A stretch of 64,000 bases of DNA from Shinisaurus crocodilurus (Eukaryota; Chordata; Lepidosauria; Squamata; Shinisauridae), in the NCBI GenBank assembly GCA_021292165.1, contig CM037878.1, positions 3,906,001 to 3,970,000 on the forward strand, given 5' to 3'. The notes below the pieces were generated by a model. That model was given only the letters and a program-made list of their open reading frames with translations, was not told the origin of the DNA and did not search any database. Below are positions 32,193 to 43,624 of this stretch, in pieces. Positions within the stretch are counted from its first letter, which is position 1; each line of letters begins with the position of its first letter. The position numbers and the translations under genes were made by a program.

Positions 32193-32371
32193 CAGGCCTG
32201 TGGCTTATGCTGGCTCAGCTTGTCTGAGTGTGGAAAGCTAAGCAGGGTCAGGCAGGCCTGGTGATTACTTGGATGGGAGACCCCTCCTCTAGTTTCCTGC
32301 ATTGAGCAGGGGGTTGGACTTGATAGCCTTGTAGGCTCCTTCCAACTCTATGATCTATGAAATCTATGAAA
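32193..32371 (+). mobile_element. 5S-rRNA-derived SINE with CR1-like tail
   Basis: The 5' half keeps the 5S internal promoter: GAAAGCTAAGCAGGGTC (box A) and TTACTTGGATGGGAGACC (intermediate element and box C). It is followed by a CR1-type 3' end (TGCATTGAGCAGGGGGTTGG, CCTTGTAGGCTCCTTCCAAC) and short ATCTATGAA repeats. Confidence 0.85.
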
Positions 32372-33607
32372 TTTCTCAAACATCCCTACGCCTCCAAGGT
32401 CACTTTGCAACAATATGGTCTCAAGCCCATCACCCATCCCCGGCTGCAGGAACAAGGAGTTCCAGGGTGTGTTATCCAACCAATATCACCTCTGCAACAA
32501 CCCACCTTGGGTTCATTCTCAGGTCAGTACCTTCCTGCAGGGATGCAAAGGAGAGAGGCACCAGTGACCCCAATCCTGCCGGAGGACATCCAGAAACAAA
32601 TTATATTTGACATCGTACAGGGCCTTTAATTACAAAATCTAACAGCAAATAACACACAAATAATAAAAAAAAAACATACTTGAAGTAGTTCTCTAAAATC
32701 TATAACAAAATAAGCCATTGGCCAATAACATTTCTTCCTCATTAGCTAATAAGCTCAAACCAAATCCAAAGGCTTTGGTGCCCAACACGCAACATTTTTT
32801 TCTAAAGGACCATCCTAAATAGAGCATTATTCCCCAGTAGTGTCGGAAAAAAACTTTCCAAAAGCAATTACCAGAATTTGCATTACCCATAAGGTCCCTT
32901 TTCTTCCCCACTTGCATATATAGAGACCATACTGAGGGAACAATTCATTGTCTATTTAGGGTGGTCACTTGAAAAGAATTATTTCTCCTCCGTTTAAAGT
33001 TTTGCATAGAAGAGGAGCCAAAGCCTTGGGACTTGGTTTGGTCTTACTAGGCCATTGCTGAAGATTTTTATGTTGAAACACACATCTGGCTTATTTTGTT
33101 ATAGATTTTACTATTTGTGTGGTCTTATCTTATATGTTATTGTCAGATTTTGTAATTAAAGATCCTGGGCAGTGTAAAAAAAATCCCTTAGCTTTTGAAT
33201 GTACAATAAGGGATATTATGAGCCTTTGGGCGGTTTTGCACTTTGCAGATGTGACATATTTCTATATTGTTTTAAGATGTGGGAACTCTGGTAGCACCAG
33301 CACCACTAGTTAGCAGCAGGCCCAGAGAAATGACCAGGGCTATGTACCTTGCTTTGCTCCAAATCCCTATGCATTTCTACTTGTAAGTAAGCCCTGCTCA
33401 ATGGGACTTACTCCCAGGTAAGCAAGTACAGGATTACAGCCTTAGATGCAACTAACGTTAATTGGACCAGTGCTGGAGAAGGCAGAATGCTTTCCTGTGT
33501 CACAGAAGAACCATCAGTTCTTAAATTATGGATATTTCTCCACTATCTACCCCTCCACAAACACAGAGATTTCCTTTCCGCCTCCTCATGAAAGTAAATG
33601 CAGTAAG

Positions 33608-33668
33608 GCCACAATCCTATAGCATGTTTGGACAGAAATAAGTCCTACAACTCCCAGCATCCTCCAGG
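33608..33668 (+). mobile_element. Harbinger-type MITE fragment
   Basis: CACAATCCTATAGCATGTTT...AAGTCCTACAACTCCCAGCA; left arm only. Confidence 0.6.
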
Positions 33669-34029
33669 CAGCATGTTAAAGTTAGGCCAGGGGGCTGCAG
33701 TTTCAATTAATAGACCACACACACACACACACAAAATTATTTCTCGGTCAAATTTCACCCCTTCTTTTGGAACAAAAAAACCTCCCCTAAATATTTCCCT
33801 TGCTGCTCGCCTGGATGCATTCGCCATGGGTGACCAGATGAGCGACTGCTTGCAAACCTGCACCAACTAGAGCTCCTCCCGCCCCCTAAGCAGAAAGTAT
33901 CCGGTGCCCCGCTGAAGGGGAACCAGCAGAGCAAACAGCCTCCAAGGTCGCAAGAGAATAAGCCCACCGACACAGGTTGCAACGGGGGGGGGGGAGTAGT
34001 ACACGCTACGGACGCATCAGGCTATAGGG

Positions 34030-34101
34030 CCGTGTTCTCCAACCTTGGGTCCCCAGATGTTTTTGGCCTACAACTCCCAGCATGCCCCAGCCAGCTACGC
34101 T
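34030..34101 (+). mobile_element. Half of a palindromic MITE
   Basis: The left arm of the CAGTGTTCTCC family (first bases CGTGTTCTCC) breaks off after CCAGCTACGCT. The right arm is absent. Confidence 0.85.
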
Positions 34102-34534
34102 AAGCGGTGGAGGATGCCACTTTCCAATACTCTCCACTGGGCGAGAGAGACCCCTGCAAGTAGAAATGTAGTCCATGCAGGAGGCAGGCTGGGATTAGAA
34201 CCTCTCTTGGGAAGGTGCTACGTTTTCCACCTGGCCTGGGGGGAGCGAGGCAGCCACCCCCAGGTGGTACAGTCACTTCTGCCTTGCACGTGTAGACCGG
34301 GCACCTCCCTCGGTGACGTTAGGCGAGATCCCGGTTTTCGCTGGAGATGCCGGGGTCTGAAGGTGGGGTCCCCAGCTGAGCTCGGAGAAACAGCACGCGC
34401 TCCTGCGTGCGCCCCCCAGTCCCGAGGAGCCGCATCCACCACGCACACTGGCGGAGTCAGCGCGAGTCCGCTCCAGCCGGGAACGCACAGAGCCTCGTCC
34501 TCTCCAGATAATAGCAACCTGTTTGTTTGCAGAT

Positions 34535-34850
34535 TGCAGCCAGGCTGGTGGGGACTAGGAAGAGGGCCTTCTCTGTGGCGGCCCCCACATTATGGAACTC
34601 CCTCCCTAGTGACCTTCGCCATGCCCCCTCCGTGATGAGCTTCCGCCGTGCATTAAAAACATGGCTGTTCAGGCGGGAATATGGGGTGGGTTAGGTTTTT
34701 AATGAGATTTTTTTATATTGTTTTAATTATTATATTTTATTGTGTTTTATTGTATTTTAATTGTACATCGCCCAGGGTGGCCGGGTGACCGGCCAGATGG
34801 GCGATTGATAAATGTAATAAATAATAAATAAATAAATTGCTATTCTTTCC
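34535..34850 (+). mobile_element. L2-like LINE 3' end
   Basis: TGGGGACTAGGAAGAGGGCC, GTGATGAGCTTCCGCCGTG, then tail CCGGCCAGATGGGCGATTGA TAAATG with AATAAATA. The terminal coding block resembles 28790-29023 in inverse orientation. Confidence 0.88.
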
Positions 34851-36147
34851 ATTTGACAGACAGAGAAACTGAGTCCAGGGATGGTGCTAATGCTGACATT
34901 CTTCAGCGTTTCCATCTTTCCCTCCTTAACAGATCTTTGATGGTAAAGAAAGAAGGCAGAAGAAGCAGCCGGGAAGACTTGGGAGGGTTAATGATGAAAG
35001 ACAACATAGTCTGTGGACTCCCCATAAAACTCCGTGAATGAGGCAGGGCGATTGCAGGATAAGAGCCTGGTCTGGAAGCACCCCAGGAAAGAATAGCTTT
35101 TCCCAAGACAACCAAAGGTGCAGACCCAAACTGCATAAGAGGGCGGGGGGGATCACACCCTTGGAATCTCGGGCTAATGAACTCAGAGCCCTGGTTCCAC
35201 AACATGGAGTAGAATCACAGCAACAACTTTCCCATAAACATGCTTCAAAGGGGTATCTTTTTACCACCCAGTAGTAGAACCATTACTGGTAAACCCCTGC
35301 GGCCCCCTTCACATTCCTAATTATGGAGAACCATTAATCTTTGAGTAGCTGTTAGATAATGAAGGGTGCAGAAGAGGGCTACTCAATCCAACACACAACA
35401 AGGTTGGGGGGAAGCGTGCAAACTTGCACCGAAGAATAACCTTGCCGTTATTTCAGAAGACATGGTCTAACTGCCCCCACCCACTCGACAACCTATTTAA
35501 AAACCTGTAGTTGCAAAAGCTAGTGCTACATTCCTTGCTTCCCTTTCTGGGCCTGCATAACAAACACAAAACAGGAAGTGTTTTTGCCAAACTGACCTAA
35601 CCATGTTTGTAAACTGACCTCAGTTTTTCCATAGGTATAATGGAAAGAAACATACCCAAGTTGACGTTCCGTTTGCTTGCTCAGGCGTTTCCACAGAGGG
35701 ACCTGCTACAGTGAGCCCCCTCACCTCTTCCAGGGGAGCTCATTTACATATGCTAATTTATTTAAACACTTGCAGACTTCAAATTCCCCACCACCTCGCT
35801 GCGAGAGATGGGGGTGGGTGGGATTCAAAGCATGGTAAATTTGGTTCTTCCACGCAGATTCACAAAAGTGTTCTCGGTCTGCTGTGGGTTAAGGTTTATC
35901 ATCTTGGCCTCTTCCCTGTGGGGAGAGGAGGGGTATTCTGGGGTTTGCTTTAAACCCACCGTGCGTCAAAATCATGCAATCTACGATGCAGTTTCCTTGC
36001 CTTCGAGACCAGGTGTTTTAAAGGGATTTTGCACTGGGACTTGATTCCTTCATCACCATTCGCCAGGCTGCCTGCAATGCTGTGATCTGTTCTCCTGGCA
36101 GAATGCATGCATGCTTTGGGACAAGGTGTTGCTGCTTCTCCCATATA

Positions 36148-36302
36148 CAGGCCTGTAGCTTGTCTGAGCGACTGGAAAGCTAAGCAGGGTCAGGCCTGGT
36201 GATTACTTGGATGGGAGACCCCCTCCTCTAGTTTCCTGCATTGAGCAGGGGGTTGGACTCGATGGCCTTGTAGGCTCATTCCAACTCAATGATCTATGAA
36301 AT
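36148..36302 (+). mobile_element. 5S-rRNA-derived SINE with CR1-like tail, second copy
   Basis: Same build as 32193. It starts CAGGCCTGTAGCTTGTCTG, keeps GAAAGCTAAGCAGGGTC and GGATGGGAGACC, then the CR1-type end and ATCTATGAAATC. It lacks a 4-bp repeat (GGCA) present in the first copy. Confidence 0.87.
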
Positions 36303-36435
36303 CATGTGTCAACCGTGAGACACTTTGATTGGTAGCTCCATAGGGAAAAGAAGGAGGCATGGGCCACTTAAAAGGGACAGCCCTCCAGCAAAGTTGAACA
36401 ATTTCTCCTGTGTGCAAAACAAAACCTACCAGGCA

Positions 36436-36668
36436 TTTATTTATTTATTTATTTATTTATTTATTATATTTATACCCCGCCTTTTTTTCCTGCCCAAGGA
36501 ACCCAAGGCGGCTTACATAATCCTCCTTCTCTCCATTTTATCCTCACACAACAACCCTGTGAGGTAGGTTAGGCCAAGAGAGTCAGTGACTGGCCCAAAG
36601 TCACCCAGTGAGTCTCATGGCCAAGCGGGGACCCGAACCCGGACCTCCCGAGTCCCAGTGCAACACCT
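36436..36668 (-). mobile_element. Sauria SINE
   Basis: TTTATTTATTATATTTATACC tail at the left, head broken off near CAACACC at the right. Confidence 0.92.
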
Positions 36669-36890
36669 TATTGTATGGCACAGATTAAGTCAATCTTGGA
36701 AAGTGGGGGAATGACATTCTGACATATGGTGAAAAGGGTGTGCCTGGGGCAAAAAAAAGGTTGAGAACCACTGCTCCAGATTGTTAAACAAGAAGACAGC
36801 TTCATAATAACCATTGGTTTGGATTTGACTTGTTTAGCAATTCACTAGAGCAGCCTTTCCCAAGCTGGTGCCCCTCTAGATGTGCTAGAC

Positions 36891-37025
36891 CAGTGTTCTC
36901 CAACCTTGGGCCCCCAGATGTTTTTGGCCGACAACTCCCAGCATGCCCCAGCCAGCTATGCTGGCTGGGGCATGCTGGGAGTTGTCGGCCAAAAACATCT
37001 GGGGACCCAAGGTTGGAGAACACTG
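36891..37025. mobile_element. Palindromic MITE with unmatched flanks (chimeric)
   Basis: 135 bp. The left octamer TGCTAGAC and right octamer ATCTATAT differ. It carries the GGCCGACAACTCC variant shared only with the 41204 copy, and its right flank (37026-37055) is the reverse complement of that copy's left flank. Confidence 0.9.
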
Positions 37026-37088
37026 ATCTATATCAACCCGTCTGGGCAGTTTTCAACCCAACTAACCTAACTCCCAAACTCTCTAACA

Positions 37089-37263
37089 CAGTGTTCTCCA
37101 ACCTTGGGTCCCCAGACGTTTTTAGCCTACAACTCCCAGCATGCCCCAGCCAGCTACGCTGGCTGGGGCATGCTGGGAGTTGTAGGCCAAAAACATAGCT
37201 GGCTGAGGCATGCTGGGAGTTGTAGGCCAAAAACATCTGGGGGCCCAAGGTTGGAGAACACTG
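37089..37263. mobile_element. Palindromic MITE with internal 40-bp duplication
   Basis: The 175-bp length is explained by a 40-bp tandem duplication (37157-37196, 37197-37236; two mismatches). Its 34-bp left flank (37055-37088) is identical to the left flank of the 46315 copy. Confidence 0.9.
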
Positions 37264-37274
37264 GTCTAGTGTGG

Positions 37275-37530
37275 TGTGGGAGAGCCAGTGTGGTGTGGTG
37301 GTTAGAGTGCTGGACTGGGACTCGGGAGATCCGGGTTCTAGTCCCCCACTCGGCCATGAAACTCACTGGGTGACTTTGGGCCAGTCACTGACTCTCAGCC
37401 TAACCTACCTCACAGGGTTGTTGTGAGGATAAAATGGAGAGGAGGAGGAGGACTATGTAAGCTGCCTTGGGTTCCTTGCAGGAAAAAAGGCGGGGTATAA
37501 ATATAATAAATAAATAAATAAATAAAATAG
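37275..37530 (+). mobile_element. Sauria SINE in the mosaic cluster
   Basis: AGAGCCAGTGTGGTGTGGTG head to GGGTATAAATATAATAAATA tail; full length. Confidence 0.93.
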
Positions 37531-37879
37531 ACTACAACACACTGGCTGGGGACAACAGAAGTTATAGTCCAACACACCTGGAAGGCCCCAGGCCGGGTAA
37601 AACTGGTCTAGAGCTCCTTCCATACCAAAGTTTCTGGGGTTGCCATGTAATGACAAACCAGGAATCGGGCAAAGTGGCTGAATCCTGTTTGTTTCCTCTG
37701 CTGGCCATGCAGGAGGAGGGGAAAAGAAGCGCACAAGCCAGAGGCTGTGCTCGGGCTCCTTTGCTCATGCACGCAGTCCTGCCGCGCATGCAGTCCTGCA
37801 TGTAGAAATAGTCCCAGTTGCCCCCCCCTCATTGTTCTGGGGTCATTATTTTGCTCCCCATAACATGTTTTCCATTTCA

Positions 37880-38640
37880 GATACCTCGGCCCCGGAATGA
37901 AGTTTCCTTCCTCAGTGGTGGCCCCACAGCTTTGGAACTCCCTCCTCCGCAGGAGATATGTATGGCAGCCTCATCATTGCTGGCTTAAAAAACAACGACC
38001 CTAAAGACACATTGATTCCAGTCTCATTTGATGTTTAAAAATCCTAAACTGCTACTGGCTGCTGCTTGTGTGTTTAACTGTAATTGCATGCTCGTGTTTT
38101 TATAATATTGTAATGACACAATCCTACACATGTAAGACTTTTTTCAGTCAAAACAACACCCAGCATTCCCCAGCCAGCTGGCAGTCAGTGGTGCAGCTTG
38201 GTCATTTTAGACCTAGACTCAGGGCTCAACCCTATAGTTAGACAGAAAAAAGTCCCTTCCCAGAGAGGCTCGCCTGACACCTCAGTTCTGGCCTTTTTTG
38301 GCATGAAGTGAAGTCCTTTTTATTCCCCCAGACTTTTGAGTCCTTCAGTTCTTTAAGGTGCAATGGCTAGCTGGGGAATGGCTAGCTGGGGAATGCTGGG
38401 AGTTGTAGGACTTTTTCTTGTCTAAATATGCATAGGATTGTCCCTTTAACTATCTTATTATGTGGGGGGGGGGGGGATGGGGCGTTAGACCCTTTTACTC
38501 TGGTTTTATTCTGTTTTAATTTTTTTAAGGTTTTCTATTACGTTTTGTGTGTGTGGTTTGTTTTATGGTTTGAATTACTATGAACCAACCAGAGAGCTTT
38601 GGCTATCAGGCGGTTAATAGAGACGCAATCAATCAACCAA
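37880..38640 (+). mobile_element. L2-like LINE 3' end, rearranged
   Basis: CTCAGTGGTGGCCCCACAG near 37910 and the closing CAGAGAGCTTTGGCTATCAG at 38595. A broken Harbinger-type MITE lies between. Confidence 0.65.
38210..38455. mobile_element. Broken Harbinger-type MITE
   Basis: A left arm (GGGCTCAACCCTATAGTTAG) and a right arm (GGGAGTTGTAGGACTTTTTC to GGATTGTCCC) are separated by unrelated sequence. A short tandem repeat (GGCTAGCTGGGGAAT twice) lies near 38370-38400. Confidence 0.5.
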
Positions 38641-38782
38641 CCAACCGACAGCCATGTAGTTGTGATACACACAACTAAAATTTCTCTTCTCCTCCCCGAT
38701 CAATTCTGTGCTCCACAACTGGTTCTGTATTCCTGACATGTTAGAGCAAACAAAACAAAACAACCCTGTTTGCCAACCCTGA

Positions 38783-38803
38783 GATATATATATATATATA
38801 TAT
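38783..38803. repeat. (TA)n microsatellite
   Basis: ATATATATATATATATATAT run. Confidence 0.9.
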
Positions 38804-39240
38804 TACATATACTCTGAGCATGTGCAGTTTTGCATTTTAAACTCATTTAAATCGTAGCAGGATCATGACGACAGGAATGAAACAAGAGTTTGCGTCTACT
38901 ACCCTGATTTACTACTACTGAAATGTCTACTACATTTACTTGGGAATAGGCACCATTTTGTTGTCGAAAAGGATAATATATATTTAAAGTAAAAGCAAAT
39001 GAGATGAGTGCCTGTAACCATGCACATGCTGTTTGTCACACACACACCCCGTGACCCGCCGCTCTCCAGACGGTCATTTGTGTGGGGCTGCACTTTGGCC
39101 CTAGCTGCACTGCTGAGATCAGCATGCCTTGTACGGCGGGTTAAAAATCTTCAAAATAAAAAAATAACTAAACAAAACCTGTGCTGTGGCCTGAGGAAGT
39201 GGTCCTGGAGACTAGTAGCGAGATTGCTAAGGGAAACCTT

Positions 39241-39780
39241 CATAGAATCATAGAATCATAGAAAAGTAGAGTTGGAAGGGGCCTACAAGGCCATCGAGTC
39301 CAACCCCCTGCTCAATGCAGGAATCCGGGTCAAAGCATCTCTGACTCTGACAGATGTCTGTCCAGCTGCACCTTGAATGCCTCCAGACTGGGAGAGCCCA
39401 CCACCTCCCTAGGTAGTTGGTTCCGTTGTCTTATTGCTCTGACAGTCAGGAAATTTTTCCTGATGTTTAGGTGGAATCTAGGTTCCTGTAACTTGAGCCC
39501 ATTATTCCATGTCCTGCAAACTGGGATGATCGAGAAGAGATCCTTGCCCTCCTCTGTGTGACATCCCTTCAAGTACTGGAAGAGTGCGATCATATCTCCC
39601 CTCAGTCTCCTCTTCTGAAGGCTAAACATGCCCAGTTCTTTCCGTCTCTCCTCATAGGGCCTTGTTTCCAGTCCCTTGATCATCCTTGTTGCCCTCCTCT
39701 GAACCCTCTCCAGTTTGTCTATGTCCTTGTTAAAGTGAGGTGCCCAGAACTGGACGCAGTACTCAAGATGAGGCCTAACC
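39241..39780 (-). mobile_element. CR1 LINE 3' part
   Basis: Minus-strand frame from [13 protein letters not shown] to LSESEML, with a 6-bp in-frame gain (extra SE) near the stop. Tail at 39241-39265. It joins other sequence at 39780. Confidence 0.94.
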
Positions 39781-40689
39781 ATAAATCCCATGCGCTGGAG
39801 AAAAACTACGGGAGGCGACCTTACCTCCACGCCCTGCGCAGAGAACCTTCCAGAGGCATCTGTCTGTGGGAAGCAGAATGCTGGAGTAGATGGATCTTTG
39901 GCCTGATCCAGCAAATCTTGCTGCCCCACCCCGTATAGCTGCAGCATGGAACGGAAGAAATCCAAGAAGCGAACAGTACACCATGGAAGGAGGTTGCTCC
40001 TCCGTGCCAAGAGAAGAAATTGGGGGAGTGTTAAAAGGCACAGGGGCCTGGCAGACAAAAACGATGGCAACTTTATTCAATGGGAGCCACTGGTTTATTT
40101 TCCCATGGGAAGGTGCCAAGTCCAAAATAATACCACCGAGCAGGACTGGCAGACACAGTGACCTGACCCTTGGCCAATTCACACAACCACGTTGGCATGT
40201 GGTGCGAGAGGGTCACCTCCCCGGTGTGTAGCTGGATGCGTCATCACTGCCACCTTTCCCTCTGCCGGGGCTCCCCTGTGCTTAATTGCTTTGCTGCAGG
40301 CAGAAATTCAACAGGTCGAGCTCTTGGAATCCTAGCCTGAGTTGATCGGGGCCGGGAGACCCAGAGAGAGCGCTCTCTCAGCACCACTCCAGGCTGGCCG
40401 CACGCACCCTAGTTGTGGTTCCGGTGACTTGGCAGCAGGATATCCTAGGCCTTGCCCTGGCCCCACCTGCCAGACCAACCCCCCCCCCCCCAAACGATCC
40501 CCGTTTGAACCTGACTCCTCCTGTTCCATTGATGCTTCAGGCAGAACAGGGTCATGAAAGATACAGCGACAACGTTCATTCAGCCGCGCATGCCACTCGT
40601 CAGCCCCTGGTCTCGGTGGTATTTTTAGTCCTTGGAAGAGATTGTGGGGGGAGGGATGTTGTTTTCTGGCGCATGCAGCCCACGGCTCG

Positions 40690-40980
40690 AGGAACTTGGC
40701 AGCGACGGGGCTGCTGGAATTCCCCTTGCCCTGCATTTTAACACGCCGGTGATTTGTAGACGGCCCTGTGGAACGAAGCACGCAGCTGTGCAAGGGGAGG
40801 AGAAGAGTGGCGGCGGGGGGGGGGGGCGGGATTGCGCAGGATGGGCCAAGGCGGCTTCGTTTCTGGCGAGGCAGCCAGCGCGTCGTTTGGAATTCCCCTG
40901 ACTCTGCAGGGGCCGATTATCCCCCCCCCCCTGGCCTGTGCCCCCACCCACCCACTCCGGCCCCCTTCCTTTGGCCATAA
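40690..40980. other. GC-rich segment in intron 1
   Basis: CG-rich with G and C homopolymer runs (40815-40828, 40920-40930). It ends near a TATAAATA-like word (CCATAAATACTGG at 40975). No conserved frame. Confidence 0.35.
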
Positions 40981-41203
40981 ATACTGGCAGTTGTAGACTG
41001 AGCGGGTTGCAACCCCAGTCCGACATGTCTGTGCCGTAAAAATGTGTCACTTTGCCCTCTCTAACGCCGCCCGCCCCCCCAACCTGGAGCGCTTCTGCTG
41101 CCCAGCGGTGCAGTGAAGCCAGGGTCAAAGCCGCCAGACTTCTTTATTAGACTTCTTTATCTGCTGGTGCAGATGAAAACTGCCCAGACGGGTTGATATA
41201 GAT

Positions 41204-41324
41204 CAGTGTTCTCCAACCTTGGGTCCCCAGATGTTTTTGGCCGACAACTCCCAGCTACGCTGGCTGGGGCATGCTGGGAGTTGTCGGCCAAAAACATCTG
41301 GGGACCCAAGGTTGGAGAACACTG
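41204..41324. mobile_element. Palindromic hAT-type MITE, intact insertion
   Basis: 121 bp, with perfect target duplication ATATAGAT (41196-41203, 41325-41332). It has the GGCCGACAACTCC variant. Confidence 0.93.
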
Positions 41325-41379
41325 ATATAGATTAACACAGCTGCCTGGATTTTTGGATGCCCTGGGGCTGCCATGATGA

Positions 41380-41430
41380 TTTCATAGAATTTCATAGGAT
41401 CATAGAGTTGGAAGACAAGCTGAGCCAGCA
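41380..41430 (-). mobile_element. CR1 tail fragment
   Basis: TTTCATAGAATTTCATAGGA TCATAGAGTTGGAAG only. Confidence 0.6.
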
Positions 41431-41539
41431 TGAGCCATGAGCGCCTGCGCGTCAAAAGTTACCGCTGCACCACTGGTGCTGAGCCAACCCCGTACATTTG
41501 CATCCCTCTCTTTCTCCAAGGAGCTCAGAGAGCAGCACA

Positions 41540-41660
41540 CAAGATTCCCCCCCCCCTCTCCATTTTATTCTCACAACAGCCCTGTGAGGTAGGTTAGGCT
41601 GAGAGATGGCGGTTGGATCCAAGGGGCCACCCACTGAGCTTGAACCCAGATCTCCCCTGA
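41540..41660 (-). mobile_element. Sauria SINE fragment
   Basis: CTCTCCATTTTATTCTCACA to GAACCCAGATCTCCCC; middle part only. Confidence 0.75.
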
Positions 41661-41670
41661 TACTCTAAGC

Positions 41671-41818
41671 CAGCCTTCCCCAATCTGGTGCCTTCCAGAT
41701 GTGTCGGACTACAACTCCCATAATCCCACCGAAGTTGTAGTCCTATACATCTGGGAGGGAATTCCCTATGCTGGCTAGGGAATTATGGGAGTTGTAGTCC
41801 GACGCATTTAGAGGCTGC
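41671..41818. mobile_element. MITE, CAGCCTTCCCC family
   Basis: Inverted halves around CGGACTACAACTCCCATAAT and ATTATGGGAGTTGTAGTCCG. The ends are eroded and no clear target duplication remains. Confidence 0.7.
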
Positions 41819-41904
41819 TAGATTGTGGAAAGACGCTCTAACCACAATACCACACCAGCTATTCTTCATCCTAAGTATCTATTTCTCGGATGCTAGGAAA
41901 TAAT

Positions 41905-42000
41905 GAGCATTCACCACTTTATTAAGCCGCCTTCGGTTCCTTGCAGGAAAAAAGGCAGGGTATAAATATAATAAATAAATAAATAAATAAATAAATAAAA
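41905..42000 (+). mobile_element. Sauria SINE 3' end
   Basis: AAGCCGCCTTCGGTTCCTTG to GGGTATAAATATAATAAATA; head missing. Confidence 0.85.
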
Positions 42001-42406
42001 TCAGGAGTACCTATTCTTGCATTATTATTAATCAGTCCTGCAGCCCATTAAATATACAAAATACTTCACTAACGTTATTGGGAGGGAGTTGTCTTCTCAT
42101 TACTACTGGGTGAAAACGGGTCTCTGTTATTCCCATTTTACAGATAGGGAACTGAGGCTGAGAGACAAGGATGCTCTGCATTATGGGGACTAGAGAACGC
42201 ATTCAAATCTCTCTGCAATAGTATATGGAACCTCCGTTTCGGGGTGCCTTGTTGCTTCCTATACTTCTGATTTAACATTCTCATCCAAGCAACACTGCGA
42301 AGACAGATCTCCTAAAGGAACAAAACAACCCCTTTGTGTCTAAATACTGGGAGCCTTGTTTTTGTAGGTACGATTTGCCATCATAGCCATATATTACCGT
42401 TCAGTA

Positions 42407-42542
42407 CAGGGCTCTCCAACCTTGGGTCCCCAGATGTTGCTGGACTACAGCTCCCAGAATCCCTTGCCATTAGCCATGCTGGCTGGGTATGCTGGGAGCT
42501 GTAGGCCAGCAACATCTGGGGACCCAAGGTTGGAGAGCCCTG
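42407..42542. mobile_element. Palindromic hAT-type MITE, CAGGGCTCTCC subfamily
   Basis: A 136-bp relative of the 27041 copy. The target duplication GTTCAGTA/GTTTAGTA has one mismatch. Confidence 0.9.
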
Positions 42543-42819
42543 GTTTAGTAAGTAGTTCATTCCAACAGTGTGCTAGGAACTGTACATAAAGTGAATTTCG
42601 ATAAGGAGGTGATTCAGAGTGGGGCCAACCTGTTTTGTGGTCAGTCATCCACTATCCAGTCATCCTAGGGTGGTGCTTGGAGGAAAAAGTGGGGCAGAGA
42701 AGGACAAGCTGTGCCTGCACACCGTTCTCTAGTTTTTCCTCTGGATGAGAGAGAAAGGGAGCACTCTCTTGGATATATGAGGTTGGAGCTCAAGTAGGAA
42801 GAAATACCACCTCCAGAAA

Positions 42820-43155
42820 TGGACAGAGCCTTTTCAGTGGTGGCTCCACAGTTGTGGAATTCCCTCGCATAGGAACTTCTCTTGGCCCCCTCCCTTGTGG
42901 ACTTTAAGTGTTCCCTAAAGACCTCTTTATTCCACCAAGCTTTTTATTGATCTTATTCCTGGCCCCAAACGTACGGTACATTTTTAATCTGATGTTGCAG
43001 CTTATTATATAATTAGTTAAATGTTTGCTGTTTTTTTAAAAAAACATAAATGTTAAATGTTTGCTGTTTGGGTTTTTTAAAAAAAACGTTTTTATTGTAA
43101 GCCGCCTTGCGAGGGCTTGTCCTAAAAGGCAGGGCAGAAATTAATGCAATAAGTC
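42820..43155 (+). mobile_element. L2-like LINE 3' end
   Basis: CAGAGCCTTTTCAGTGGTGG to AAGCCGCCTTGCGAGGGCTT. A tandem repeat (TAAATGTTTGCTGTTT twice) is at 43017-43070. Confidence 0.75.
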
Positions 43156-43463
43156 CAAGATCCTCCCTACAAGGTTGCTGATGAAGTAGACACATGCCTA
43201 TAAAAGCTCCTGCTGTGTCAATATAGCTTCCATCCAATACGGGCAACCTACGGCACGAGCCACACGTGGCCCTTGGGGGAGGTGTCCCTCCTGCGCGCCA
43301 CCAAGTGCGCAATCGGCCACCGAAGTTCCCCCTGCCCCCGCCGCCCATTCCGTGAGGTCAGCGCTGGCTCCAGGTTTTCGAGGAGGGCCCTGAGGCAAGA
43401 CACCCTCAATAGGCAGGCACAGACAGATCGGTGCAGGGTTTTGTTTTGTTTTCCCCCCGCTTT

Positions 43464-43624
43464 GCAAAGACAGCAAGGCCGGCATCAAGGGTCGGCACGA
43501 TCAGGCACCTGCCAAGGGCCCACAGCCCAGCAGGGGCCCACTGACAAGAGTCCCCCGGAGTTGCTCCTCCTCCTCGCCCTTGCAAACTGCTTCTTCCCCT
43601 GCCTCTCGCTCTGGCCCAGACAAC
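43464..43624 (+). repeat. Left arm of large inverted repeat
   Basis: 161 bp, GCAAAGACAGCAAGGCCGGC to GGCCCAGACAAC. The reverse complement of 44388-44548 with only a few differences. Confidence 0.93.

Larger units (their letters stand above)
36851..37613. mobile_element. Older MITE split by a mosaic cluster
   Basis: CAGCCTTTCCCAAGCTGGTG (36851) to GTGCTAGAC and ACTACAACACACTGGC (37530) to about 37613 are the two halves of one older MITE. It belongs to the CAGCCTTCCCCAACCTGGTG family, also seen at 41671 and 58050. Between the halves lie two palindromic MITEs, a chimeric spacer and a Sauria SINE. Imperfect flanking octamers CACTAGAG/GTCTAGAG fit an 8-bp duplication. Confidence 0.7.

Noticed and set aside
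32193..32290. Functional 5S rRNA gene
   Set aside because: Only the middle of 5S is kept. The 5' part is altered and the 3' end is replaced by a CR1-like tail.
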